A stretch of 16,921 nucleotides of DNA from Aliitabrizicola sp031425325 (GTDB lineage Bacteria; Pseudomonadota; Alphaproteobacteria; Rhodobacterales; Rhodobacteraceae). Positions within the stretch are counted from its first letter, which is position 1. Every line of letters begins with the position of its first letter. This document shows positions 6,717 through 13,674 of the stretch, piece after piece. The stretch lies in the NCBI GenBank assembly GCA_031425325.1, contig JANPJD010000026.1:1-16921 (forward strand), in the 5' to 3' direction. The translations under genes and the position numbers were made by a program. The notes under the pieces were generated by a model that saw only the letters and a program-made list of their open reading frames with translations, ran no database searches and was not told the origin of the DNA.

Positions 6717-6728
6717 TGGGTTCTCCGG

Positions 6729-7370
6729 TCAGGCGAAATGGGTGGTGATGGCGGTTGCGAAGGCGCGGGCGAGGATGTCCTGCGCGAACGCATCATAGTG
6801 GATACCGTCAAGCGCGCTGACGGTCACGAGCGGTCCTGCATCGACGAACGGCACGCCAAGCCGCGCCGCGGCCTCGGCGATCCGCGCACCGAGGTCACGC
6901 GAGCGCGCGGCACCGCCGTCAAAGATCAGGCCGAGATCGCCCGTCTCGACGATCGGCGGCGGGGCCACCAGCAGCACGCCCGGCGCGCTTCCAGCCGGGC
7001 CGCATCCCGACGCGCGGATCGCCAAAACCACCCGCTCCAGCGACAGGGCGATGTCAGTCGCGTTGACGCCAAAGCGGCTTTTCAGATCGTTGGTCCCGAG
7101 CATCAGCAGGACCACATCCACCGGACGGTGACTTTCGAGGATCGCGGGCAGGACCGACAGCCCGTTGCGGTGCAGCCCTTCGACCGGATCGTCATGCACT
7201 GTGGTGCGGCCCGGCTGACCCTCGGCGATCACCTGCCAGCCGGACAGCAGCGCACCAATGCGTGTCGTCCAGCGTTCCACGTAAGCATAGCGATCCGATG
7301 CACCGAACGCCGCCATCGGCATCGTGCCATGCGTGTTGCTGTCGCCGTAGCAAAGAAGCGTGCGGGTCAT
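6729..7370 (-). CDS. SGNH/GDSL hydrolase, MsAcT-like arylesterase/acyltransferase type
   Basis: This is a serine esterase of 213 residues with all four SGNH blocks: GDSN with nucleophile Ser11 at 9-12, the block II Gly in EGQPGRTT (50-57), GTND at 92-95, and DGIH with Asp188 and His191. The arrangement RWTTRIGALL, GRTTVHDDP, VVLLMLGTNDLK, PPPI and PFVDAGPLV closely resembles the Mycobacterium smegmatis arylesterase/acyltransferase MsAcT as I remember it. There is no signal peptide, so it is cytoplasmic. It overlaps the end of the ATPase gene by four bases (ATGA) and is followed 12 bp later by fucU. In this setting it may remove acyl groups from an imported sugar or open a sugar lactone (inference). 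Confidence 0.88.
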   Translation of the reverse strand: MTRTLLCYGDSNTHGTMPMAAFGASDRYAYVERWTTRIGALLSGWQVIAEGQPGRTTVHDDPVEGLHRNGLSVLPAILESHRPVDVVLLMLGTNDLKSRFGVNATDIALSLERVVLAIRASGCGPAGSAPGVLLVAPPPIVETGDLGLIFDGGAARSRDLGARIAEAAARLGVPFVDAGPLVTVSALDGIHYDAFAQDILARAFATAITTHFA

Positions 7371-8431
7371 CCGATGCGCTCTCCGCTGTCCTCGTCGAAC
7401 ATGTGGATAAGGTCGGGCTGCGGTTCGAGATGCACCGTCTGGCCCGGCGCGAAGGCGTGCCGTTCGCGGAACACCGCCGTCAGGTCATGCGCGCCGTGGC
7501 GCAGCACGACATGCGTCTCGGACCCGGTCGGCTCGATCACTACGACCTGCGCCTCGATCCCCCTGTCGCCCAGCGTCAGGTGCTCGGGGCGGATGCCGAA
7601 GACCACGCGACGGCCCTCGTTCAGGCCGGGGCGATCCGGCACCGGCAGGAACGCACCGTCGACATCGACCAGCGTCTCGCCCGGTGCCTTGCGGACCACG
7701 CCGGGCAGAAGGTTCATGGCGGGCGAGCCTATGAACCCCGCAACGAACACGTTGGCGGGCCGGTCGTACAACTCGAGCGGTGCGCCCACTTGCGCGATAT
7801 GCCCGTCGCGCATCACGACGATCCGGTCCGCCATCGTCATCGCCTCGATCTGGTCATGCGTCACGTAGACCGTCGTGGTCGACAGGCGCTGGTGCAGCTC
7901 GCGGATCTCGGAGCGCATCTGGACGCGCAGTTTCGCGTCGAGGTTCGAAAGCGGTTCGTCGAACAGGAAGACCTGCGGGTCGCGCACGATGGCACGGCCC
8001 ATTGCGACGCGCTGGCGCTGGCCACCGGAAAGCTCGCGCGGGTAGCGCGCGAGATAGGGCTTCAGTCCAAGGATGTCGGCGGCGCGGGCCACCCGCGTCT
8101 CGATTTCGGGCTTGGGCATCCCCTGCATCTTCAGCGGAAAGCCCATGTTGGCCCCCACCGTCTTGTGCGGGTAAAGCGCGTAGTTCTGGAACACCATCGC
8201 GATATCGCGGTCGCTGGGCGGCAGGTTGTTCACGACGCGCGCACCGATGCGGATGGTGCCCGAGCTTACCCCCTCGAGCCCCGCGATCATCCGCAACAGC
8301 GTGGACTTGCCGCAGCCTGACGGCCCGACCAGCACGACGAACTGTCCGTCCGCGATGTCCACGTTGACGCCGTGCAGCACCTCGAGAGCGCCGTAGGCCT
8401 TGCGTAGATCGCGGATCGTCACCTCGGCCAT
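7367..8431 (-). CDS. ugpC: Carbohydrate ABC transporter ATP-binding protein (MalK/UgpC type)
   Basis: This ATPase powers a carbohydrate importer. The start at 8431 yields MAEVTIRDLRKAYGALEVLH, the family N-terminus, for 354 residues; a longer in-frame extension is low-quality sequence crossing the regulatory region. Walker A GPSGCGKST is at 36-44, the Q-loop Gln is at 82, signature LSGGQ is at 134-138, Walker B VFLFDEP is at 154-160, the D-loop is SNLD, and the switch His is at 192. Past about residue 235 a C-terminal OB-fold/TOBE regulatory domain follows (FGIRPEHLTLGD). It heads the minus-strand operon. The cognate solute-binding protein is divergent, and the permeases lie 5 kb away on the other strand. 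Such ATPases are sometimes shared between importers. The symbol is a family label. Confidence 0.94.
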   Translation of the reverse strand: MAEVTIRDLRKAYGALEVLHGVNVDIADGQFVVLVGPSGCGKSTLLRMIAGLEGVSSGTIRIGARVVNNLPPSDRDIAMVFQNYALYPHKTVGANMGFPLKMQGMPKPEIETRVARAADILGLKPYLARYPRELSGGQRQRVAMGRAIVRDPQVFLFDEPLSNLDAKLRVQMRSEIRELHQRLSTTTVYVTHDQIEAMTMADRIVVMRDGHIAQVGAPLELYDRPANVFVAGFIGSPAMNLLPGVVRKAPGETLVDVDGAFLPVPDRPGLNEGRRVVFGIRPEHLTLGDRGIEAQVVVIEPTGSETHVVLRHGAHDLTAVFRERHAFAPGQTVHLEPQPDLIHMFDEDSGERIG

Positions 8432-8677
8432 GCGTCCCGTTCCCCTGCCCCGGTCCCAGCGTGTCGTCATGCCTAGCGCAGCGTCGCCAGCCTGTCCACC
8501 GCCTGAGCATACTAACATGTCAGAGGCTTGACTCGCGGAAATCTTGCTGTGACTGTTCCCTCCTGTCCGGGCTGACCGGACGCCGAGACCGGGTTCTTCC
8601 GGGCCACGAACGACCCCGAAGCGGGCATCAGGCCGGCGCCATCCGATGCGCCTCTCGCGCATTCACATGGGAGGTCA
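8432..8677. promoter_or_regulatory. Divergent promoter region of the ABC importer
   Basis: This 246-bp gap separates the ATPase start (minus) from the solute-binding-protein start (plus). It contains the CATG-centred operator candidate at 8508-8523, a TTGACT -35-like hexamer at 8528-8533 reading rightward with no convincing -10 partner, and a small hairpin, GTCCGG (8565-8570) with CCGGAC (8576-8581), that would lie in the solute-binding-protein leader. Both transcripts must start in this gap because no other upstream space exists. Confidence 0.6.
8508..8523 (-). promoter_or_regulatory. Candidate shared operator, copy 1
   Basis: Read on the minus strand this is CTGACATGTTAGTATG. It matches the plus-strand motif at 13659-13674 at 14 of 16 positions. 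Both fit one arm of the perfect 20-bp palindrome CATACTAACATGTTAGTATG; this copy is intact in one arm and the other copy in the opposite arm. Palindromes of this size are typical binding sites of dimeric LacI- or GntR-type repressors. The regulator is not in the window. Confidence 0.55.
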
Positions 8678-8680
8678 ATG

Positions 8681-10318
8681 ATGAAGATCGGACACTACGA
8701 GGCCGCCGTGCGGTCGATGATGACACGCCGTGGCCTGCTCAAGGGCGCGGCCGGGGTCGGCGGTCTGGCGGCGATGGGGGGCCTCGGCTTTGCCCGCCCG
8801 GCGGCGGCGCAAGGCAACCTGCGGGCGCAGATCCTGGCGATCCCCGGCGTCGGCGCGGGCAGCCCGACGGATGTTCACTGGCAAGAGGTCGGCGCGCTGA
8901 CGCTTGACGCAACCAAGGCGAACGTCGCCGAGGGTGAGTTCGCGGGGGTCGAGTTGACCTTCATGGGCCTGAACAACCAGAACCAGCACAACGTGCTGTT
9001 CCGGGGCTTCCTGAAGGCGTGGGAAGAATACACGGGTGCCAAGATCAACTGGGTCGACCTTGCCCAAGCCGACTATAATGCGCGCCTTCAGCAGTCGATC
9101 GCGACCGGGACGGTGGATTACGACGTGCTCGCGATGGGTGCCCCGTTCGAGGGTGACACCGCCGGACGCGGTCTTCTGTCCGAGATGCCCGACTGGGTGA
9201 AGGCGCAGATCGACATGGACGACTATGTCGATTACCTGAAAGCGCCTGTCGGCACCTGGGACGGCAAGACCTACCGCATCTCGATTGACGGCGACTGCCA
9301 CACCTTCGCGTACCGCACCGACTATTTCGGCGAGGGCAGCATCTCGGGCATGGCCGAGCCGCCCAAGACCTGGGAAGAGGTGAACGCCGTTTCGAAGGCC
9401 GTCATCGGCAAGGAAGACCCGCTGACCGGCACACCGGCGCACGGCTTTCTCGACCCGCTGAAGGGCTGGGGCGGGTTCGGGTTCTATTTCCTTGAGGACC
9501 GCGCGACGGCCTATGCCAAGCACCCCGACGATCCGGCCTGGCTGTTCGACGCAGATACGATGAAGCCGCGCGTCAACAACCCGGCCTTCGTGCGGGCGAT
9601 CCAGGAAGTGATGGATCTGATTGCAACGCCGGGGGCCTACCCCGCAGACCAGATCAACGCCGATCCGGGCACGACCGCCTTCTCGCAGTTCCTCGCCGGA
9701 ACGGGCGGGATGCTGACCTGGTGGGGCGATGTCGGCTCGAACGCGCGCACGTCGGACAGTTCCGTCGTGGGCGACGTGGTGGGCTTCAGTATCCTGCCGG
9801 GGTCGAACCAGGTCTGGAATTCGGCGACCGGCGCCTGGGAAGAGCGCTACAACGAGGCGCCGAACATGGCCTATCTTGGCTGGGGCGTTTATGTCACCAG
9901 TCGCGTCGAAGGCGACGAGAAGCGCAAGAAGGCCGCGTGGTCGGCAGCGGCGCATCTGGGTGGCAAGGACATCGCGCTCTGGATGGCGGCCTATCCGTCG
10001 GGCTACCAGCCCTACCGCCAGTCGCAGTTCCAGTACGAGGAGTGGGAGGCCGCGGGCTATGACCGCGCCTTCGTCGAGGACTATCTGGGCAGCAACCTCG
10101 ACAGCTACAACCACCCCAATGCCGCGCTAGAGCCGCGCATCCCCGGCATCTTCCAGTATTACTCGGTGGCCGAGGACGAACTGGCAAAGGGCTATGCCGG
10201 GCAATACGCCAGCGCACAGGAAACCGCCGACGCCATCGCTGCCGCCTGGGAGAAGATCACCGACCAGATCGGCCGTGACAGCCAGATCGCGCTCTACAAG
10301 GCCTCGCTCGGGCTTTGA
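8681..10318 (+). CDS. Carbohydrate ABC transporter solute-binding protein, Tat-exported
   Basis: This is the periplasmic binding protein of the importer (family 1 extracellular carbohydrate-binding type), 545 residues and longer than the usual 400-450. The N-terminus carries a twin-arginine signal, TRRGLLK at residues 15-21, then a hydrophobic Gly/Ala stretch and an AxA cleavage site near residue 43 (RPAAA|QG), so it is probably exported already folded. The mature part has the family look: FLKAWEEYTGAKINWV, SIATGTVDYDVLAMG, GTWDGKTYRISIDGD and PKTWEEV. Of two adjacent ATGs (8678 and 8681), the second is preferred because GGAGG at 8670-8674 is six bases upstream of it but only three from the first. 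The gene ends in its own terminator. Confidence 0.93.
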   Translation: MKIGHYEAAVRSMMTRRGLLKGAAGVGGLAAMGGLGFARPAAAQGNLRAQILAIPGVGAGSPTDVHWQEVGALTLDATKANVAEGEFAGVELTFMGLNNQNQHNVLFRGFLKAWEEYTGAKINWVDLAQADYNARLQQSIATGTVDYDVLAMGAPFEGDTAGRGLLSEMPDWVKAQIDMDDYVDYLKAPVGTWDGKTYRISIDGDCHTFAYRTDYFGEGSISGMAEPPKTWEEVNAVSKAVIGKEDPLTGTPAHGFLDPLKGWGGFGFYFLEDRATAYAKHPDDPAWLFDADTMKPRVNNPAFVRAIQEVMDLIATPGAYPADQINADPGTTAFSQFLAGTGGMLTWWGDVGSNARTSDSSVVGDVVGFSILPGSNQVWNSATGAWEERYNEAPNMAYLGWGVYVTSRVEGDEKRKKAAWSAAAHLGGKDIALWMAAYPSGYQPYRQSQFQYEEWEAAGYDRAFVEDYLGSNLDSYNHPNAALEPRIPGIFQYYSVAEDELAKGYAGQYASAQETADAIAAAWEKITDQIGRDSQIALYKASLGL

Positions 10319-10338
10319 CCGTGACGACCTGAGAACGG

Positions 10339-10376
10339 AAGGCGCGCAGCCAGCGGTTGCGCGCCTTTCATTTGCA
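10339..10376. terminator. Rho-independent terminator after the solute-binding-protein gene
   Basis: AAGGCGCGCA (10339-10348) pairs perfectly with TGCGCGCCTT (10358-10367) around a 9-base loop, followed by TTTCATTT. It lies 20 bp after the solute-binding-protein stop and just before the convergent end of the methyltransferase gene. It ends the plus-strand transcript, so the distant permeases need their own promoter. It may act in both directions. Confidence 0.85.
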
Positions 10377-10383
10377 TGGGGCG

Positions 10384-11211
10384 TCAGGTCCGCGTGACGA
10401 CCACCTCAAGGTAGGCGCCGTCGACCACCATCGTCCCATCCGTCGCCCGATTCATCCGCCCGATCAGCGCCAGAATATCCCGCTCGAGCGCGGCCTTGCC
10501 ATCATCCGGCAGCGCGGCAAAGGCCTTGAGCGTCGGGCCGTACCAGGTGCGGAACACGTCGACGTAATGGGCCGGCGAACGGTAGCGGAAGGTGAAGTGC
10601 CGTTCAGTCGCGCGGACTGTGCCCTTGCCCGCGAAGAGAGCCTCGAGATGCGCCCGGGTTCCCCACAAGGCAGGCGACCGCGCGCCCGGAGGCGGCGGCA
10701 GATGACCCCCGATGATCTTGAAGAGCTGCCCGATGAAGCTCTCGGGCGTCCAGTTCGCCATGCCGATGCGCCCGCCGCTGCGGCAGACGCGCGCGAGTTC
10801 CGATGCGGCGCGATCCTGGTCGGCTGTGAACATCACGCCGAAGGTCGACAGCACCACGTCGAATGCCCCGTCCGCGAACGGAAGCGCCTCGGCGTCGGCG
10901 GTCTGGAAGTCGATGTCCAGTCCATCCGCCTCGGCCCGCTTCCGACCGGCTTCGAGATGCGCCGGCACGTAGTCGGTCGAGGTCACGTCCGCCCAGCGGC
11001 GCGCGGCCGCTAGCGAGGCGTTGCCGTTGCCGGCCGCGACGTCGAGCACGGTCTCGCCCGCCCGCAGATCGACGGCCTCGCACAGCATCTCGCCCACGAT
11101 CTGAAGCGTGGTGCCGACGATGGAGTAGTTTCCAGAGGCCCAGGTGGCCTGCTGGCGCGCCTTCAAGGCGGCGAGGTCCGGCTTTTGGGAAACAAGGGTA
11201 TCGGTGGTCAT
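10384..11211 (-). CDS. Class I SAM-dependent methyltransferase (UbiE-like)
   Basis: This is predicted to transfer a methyl group from S-adenosylmethionine to an unknown small molecule. The start at 11211 is chosen because AAAGGA lies about nine bases upstream and the conserved N-terminal helix (LKARQQATWASGNYSIVGTTLQ) follows; the protein is then 276 residues. Motif I is LDVAAGNGN at 56-64, followed by an acidic ribose-binding region (TSTDYVPAHLEAGRKRA), motif II-like ADAEALPFADGAFDVVLSTFGVMF and motif III-like RSGGRIGMANW. It is the last gene of a four-gene minus-strand block and lies 116 bp after an HxlR-type regulator, which may control it. There is no obvious link to the sugar genes around it. 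Confidence 0.9.
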   Translation of the reverse strand: MTTDTLVSQKPDLAALKARQQATWASGNYSIVGTTLQIVGEMLCEAVDLRAGETVLDVAAGNGNASLAAARRWADVTSTDYVPAHLEAGRKRAEADGLDIDFQTADAEALPFADGAFDVVLSTFGVMFTADQDRAASELARVCRSGGRIGMANWTPESFIGQLFKIIGGHLPPPPGARSPALWGTRAHLEALFAGKGTVRATERHFTFRYRSPAHYVDVFRTWYGPTLKAFAALPDDGKAALERDILALIGRMNRATDGTMVVDGAYLEVVVTRT

Positions 11212-11327
11212 TGTGAATGTCCTTTTTGCAAGAGACGCCATCGCGGGCGTTGCGCGTGGCATACCGAAGCCCTGCCACCGCGGGCCAGTGAACCAAGAGG
11301 AGCAACTCGCTACAGACTGCGGATCAG

Positions 11328-12005
11328 TCAGGCGGCAGCAAAACTCGACACGACGATCCAGTTTGCGAAGGTGCGCGTCAGGCTTCGGTCGCCGACAAGG
11401 CGAATGGTGCCGCGCGAGACTTCGCCCGACAGGCTTGAGAACCCCATGAAGGCCGAGGTCATCGCGCGCAGGTCGGCCTCGACGTATAGATCGACGTCCT
11501 GACCGGGATCGGTGGTGCACAGCTCGATCGGCTGGCCGTGGCGAGCGATCAGCCAATAGGTCCTGTCATGCGCCGGTGCGGCCGGATAGGTGAAGCAAAT
11601 GACCCACTGCGGCGCAGCCGGGAAAGCCTCGCGCCTGAGCTTCTGCCAGATGTTCCACATCAGCACCCGGGCATCGAGATGCTCGAGCGTCACCTCGCGG
11701 TCGATGTTGCGATGGGCCCACCGGCCCAGTTCCCGGACGATCGGCATCAACTCTTCGGCCATCGGGGTCGCGAGATAGGCGATCTCGCCCCCCTTCGCGA
11801 TCCGAACGATCAGACCGTTCGCCTCCAGTTCCTTCAGGCGTTTGGACAGGAGCGTGGGCGAGATCGTCGGCAGGAACCGCCTGATCTGGTTGAAGTGCCT
11901 CTGGCCGGCGTGGATCTCGCAGAGGATCTGGATCGTCCAGCGCGGCTCGAGCACCTCGCAAGCCTTGGCGACAGGGCAAAAGGTCAGATAGCAGTCGCGG
12001 GTCAT
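11328..12005 (-). CDS. HxlR-family winged-helix transcriptional regulator with C-terminal extension
   Basis: This is predicted to be a dimeric DNA-binding regulator. The start at 12005 has a GGAGG site seven bases upstream and gives 225 residues. The N-terminal HxlR/MarR-like domain (about 1-100) shows CPVAKACEVLEPRWTIQIL, the HFNQIRRFLPTISPTLLSKRLKELEANGLI recognition region and the wing. Cys5, Cys10 and Cys16 lie near the N-terminus; some HxlR proteins sense oxidants through N-terminal Cys, so redox or electrophile sensing is possible but unproven. Most HxlR proteins are about 110-150 residues. Here an additional domain of about 110 residues, possibly SCP2-like ligand binding, follows. Its position directly upstream of the methyltransferase gene suggests that gene is its target. 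Confidence 0.9.
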   Translation of the reverse strand: MTRDCYLTFCPVAKACEVLEPRWTIQILCEIHAGQRHFNQIRRFLPTISPTLLSKRLKELEANGLIVRIAKGGEIAYLATPMAEELMPIVRELGRWAHRNIDREVTLEHLDARVLMWNIWQKLRREAFPAAPQWVICFTYPAAPAHDRTYWLIARHGQPIELCTTDPGQDVDLYVEADLRAMTSAFMGFSSLSGEVSRGTIRLVGDRSLTRTFANWIVVSSFAAA

Positions 12006-12126
12006 GGCGCGCCTCCGTCCGAGTCCGGGTTCACGGGACAAGGGTACGCCTGCGCGACCGGCCAGGATAGTGCACGATCTGTATCAGGCCATGCCGCCAG
12101 ACCGTGTCGGCGACGCGTTAGCCGGG

Positions 12127-12837
12127 CTACTTGCGCGGCGCGCGCGCGTCCGTCCTGTACCAGCCCGCGCCCGCGCGGGTGTTGCGAGTAACCTTTTCCC
12201 GTTGGCTCGCCTCGTCTGGCGTCTCGGCGCGGATCTCGACCGGCACTTCCGCCGCGTCGCGACGGAACGGGATCACCTGGGCCAGCGGCGAGCCCTTCTC
12301 GATGACGTGCAGGCCATCGGGGCCCGTGGCGAAGAAGGGGAAGTGGATCGGCGCGGTATAGGTGTCGGTGTCGACGATGCCTGCGAGGATCTGGAAAACG
12401 CCGTTCGGACGGTTGAGCGGGTCGATGAACAGACAGCTCCATCCCGGCGGCGTGCGGATCGTCCAGAAGTTGTGGAACTTGCAGGGCGGTCGATCGCCCC
12501 ACGGGTTGCCGCGCACCTGGTGCATGCCGTGGTTGCTTGCCATCGTGCGGTCGAAATCCCAGCCCGTCTCGACATGCCGCCCCTCGTCCGAAATCGTCAT
12601 GCGGACGGTTGCCGCGAAAGGGATGATCCAGCCGGTCGTCATCGCATCGAGGAAAGGCATGCAGCGCTTGATGGTCAGGCCCGTGTCGGTGTTCGACACC
12701 ACCCGGTCATCCACTGCCGGCAGTTTGCGGAACCAGCCCGGCAGATAGTCCTTCGCAGGCACAGGCGGCGCGATCACGCCGTGATCGGCAGGCTCGCAGG
12801 TAAAGCGAAGGACGGGGGCTGGCGTGCGTTTCAGCAA
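12127..12837 (-). CDS. DUF6065-like protein of unknown function
   Basis: This 236-residue protein has no signal peptide and no membrane segment. It opens with LRFTCEPADHGVIAPPVPAK and DYLPGWFRKLP, continues with TIKRCMPFLDAMTTGWIIPF, and has NPWGDRPPCKFHNFWTIRTPPGWSCLFIDPLNR in the middle. This pattern resembles the uncharacterised DUF6065 family as I recall it, often met near phage or accessory genes; this should be confirmed by profile search. The start is an unusual TTG at 12837, with CTG next to it; a GGAG lies eight bases upstream and no in-frame ATG lies near the N-terminus. It precedes the HxlR gene by 121 bp on the same strand. No function can be given. Confidence 0.75.
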   Translation of the reverse strand: MLKRTPAPVLRFTCEPADHGVIAPPVPAKDYLPGWFRKLPAVDDRVVSNTDTGLTIKRCMPFLDAMTTGWIIPFAATVRMTISDEGRHVETGWDFDRTMASNHGMHQVRGNPWGDRPPCKFHNFWTIRTPPGWSCLFIDPLNRPNGVFQILAGIVDTDTYTAPIHFPFFATGPDGLHVIEKGSPLAQVIPFRRDAAEVPVEIRAETPDEASQREKVTRNTRAGAGWYRTDARAPRK

Positions 12838-12991
12838 GGAAAGGCTCCGGTTCGGGACGTGGCAATGTTAGGACGAAGCAGGCCCGGCGGGAAGCGCGGC
12901 GGGCCGCTCGGCACGCCAAACCTGCTGTCCGATATAGGCGATGGGATGCAGCGGCCGGTCCGGGGGACCGCACCGACCGCCGCCTGCGGGA

Positions 12992-13456
12992 TCAGTCGTC
13001 GTCCGACGAGTTGCTGCTCGAGTTCGAGCTGCTGTTCGAGCTTGAGTTGCTGCTGGAGTTCGAGCTGCTGTTCGAGCTTGAGTTGCTGCTGGAATTCGAG
13101 CTGCTGTTCGAGTTGGAGTTGCTGCTCGAGTTCGAACTGGAGTTGCTGCTCGAGTTGGAGTTCGAGTTGCTGCTGGAGTTAGACCCAGAGTCGCTGCTGG
13201 AGTTCGAGTTGCTGTTCGAGCTTGAATTGCTGTCCGAGTCGGAGTTGCTGCGTCCGATGTTCGACCAGTTGCGAAGAACCTTAGTGTCGTCCGAGGCGTA
13301 ACGCTTCACTCGGAAGTCGGTCGACGCTGTGGCCCCTGCCGCTTTCGTGGCACGGTCGATCGGCTCGCCTGCAGCCGGGGTGCGCGCAGCGGCGGGGCTG
13401 ACGAGCGAGGTGCCGGCCACGAGGACGGCGGTTGCGAGGGTCACAAGTTTCTTCAT
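12992..13456 (-). CDS. Secreted Ser/Asn-repeat low-complexity protein
   Basis: This 154-residue protein begins at the ATG at 13456, with GGAG six bases upstream. Residues 1-24 form a Sec-type signal peptide (MKKLVTLATAVLVAGTSLVS, then PAAA before RTPA). After a short mixed segment (25-69), residues 70-151 are almost entirely Ser and Asn with a few Asp and one Gly, mainly as NSSS and NSNS units, and the chain ends in three Asp. In DNA this is a 12-bp unit nested in a 36-bp tandem repeat (13020-13055, 13056-13091, 13092-13127 and decaying copies beyond). There is no lipobox and no sorting signal visible. A disordered, possibly surface or periplasmic polypeptide is likely. I do not recognise a family. 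The signal peptide and ribosome-binding site make a coding role convincing. Confidence 0.82.
   Translation of the reverse strand: MKKLVTLATAVLVAGTSLVSPAAARTPAAGEPIDRATKAAGATASTDFRVKRYASDDTKVLRNWSNIGRSNSDSDSNSSSNSNSNSSSDSGSNSSSNSNSNSSSNSSSNSSSNSNSNSSSNSSSNSSSNSSSNSSSNSSSNSSSNSSSNSSDDD
13008..13250. repeat. Tandem 12/36-bp repeat inside the Ser/Asn-rich gene
   Basis: The two 36-bp units at 13020-13055 and 13056-13091 are identical. A third at 13092-13127 differs at a few bases, and degenerate 12-bp units continue to about 13250. The plus-strand unit is built of GAGTTCGAGCTG, CTGTTCGAGCTT and GAGTTGCTGCTG. All units keep the minus-strand frame, so copy-number change would lengthen or shorten the protein in 4- or 12-residue steps. 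Confidence 0.85.
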
Positions 13457-13658
13457 CTGATGCTCCGGTTCCATGTTGTCGGCGACGCGCCGTGTCTGGG
13501 ATGTGCAGGCTTTGGCGGCATGCGTCCATAATCCGTGGACCTAGCGCCTTAAACCGTCGGGCAAAAGCCTTCACGATCGGTGCCCGTAAACGCAAGTTTA
13601 GGCCGACCCGGCCCGGATCGTCGGGACCCAGCGGGGCTTGCGCCGCTACCAAAGCCCG

Positions 13659-13674
13659 CTAACATGCTAGTATG
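13659..13674 (+). promoter_or_regulatory. Candidate shared operator, copy 2, overlapping the permease start
   Basis: CTAACATGCTAGTATG matches copy 1 (minus strand of 8508-8523) at 14 of 16 positions. Its last three bases are the ATG of the permease gene. The hexamer TAACAT at 13660-13665 could serve as a -10 element with transcription starting at or near the ATG, with TTGCGC at 13638-13643 as a weak -35. A repressor bound here would block the permease operon directly. Confidence 0.5.

Noticed and set aside
6537..7868. Plus-strand open frame of 443 codons across the hydrolase and ATPase genes
   Set aside because: Antisense to three well-identified genes that overlap by ATGA junctions; no domain in the translation.
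8432..8662. N-terminal extension of the ATPase and alternative early start
   Set aside because: The additional 77 residues are Gly/Arg-rich with no homology pattern, and would run through the operator and divergent promoter; the family N-terminus begins at 8431.
8675..10114. Long minus-strand open frame opposite the solute-binding-protein gene (479 codons)
   Set aside because: It is fully antisense to a well-supported gene, has Arg/His/Asp-rich nonsense composition and no family motif; it is a GC-driven shadow.
11212..11556. N-terminal extension of the methyltransferase
   Set aside because: It would overlap the end of the HxlR gene with Arg-rich sequence; the ATG at 11211 has a good ribosome-binding site and the conserved N-terminus.
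13020..13127. CRISPR-like array
   Set aside because: The 36-bp units are directly adjacent with no unique spacers and stay in frame within a coding region; it is a coding tandem repeat.
12004..13182. Plus-strand open frame across the DUF6065-like and Ser/Asn genes (392 codons)
   Set aside because: It spans three intergenic gaps and ends in a Cys/Ser run that is the repeat read on the wrong strand; the minus-strand genes have signal peptide and ribosome-binding sites.
13011..13301. Plus-strand Leu/Glu/Phe repeat frame, resembling a coiled coil
   Set aside because: It is the complement of the Ser/Asn repeat in a low-complexity tract; no start context, whereas the opposite strand encodes a signal peptide.
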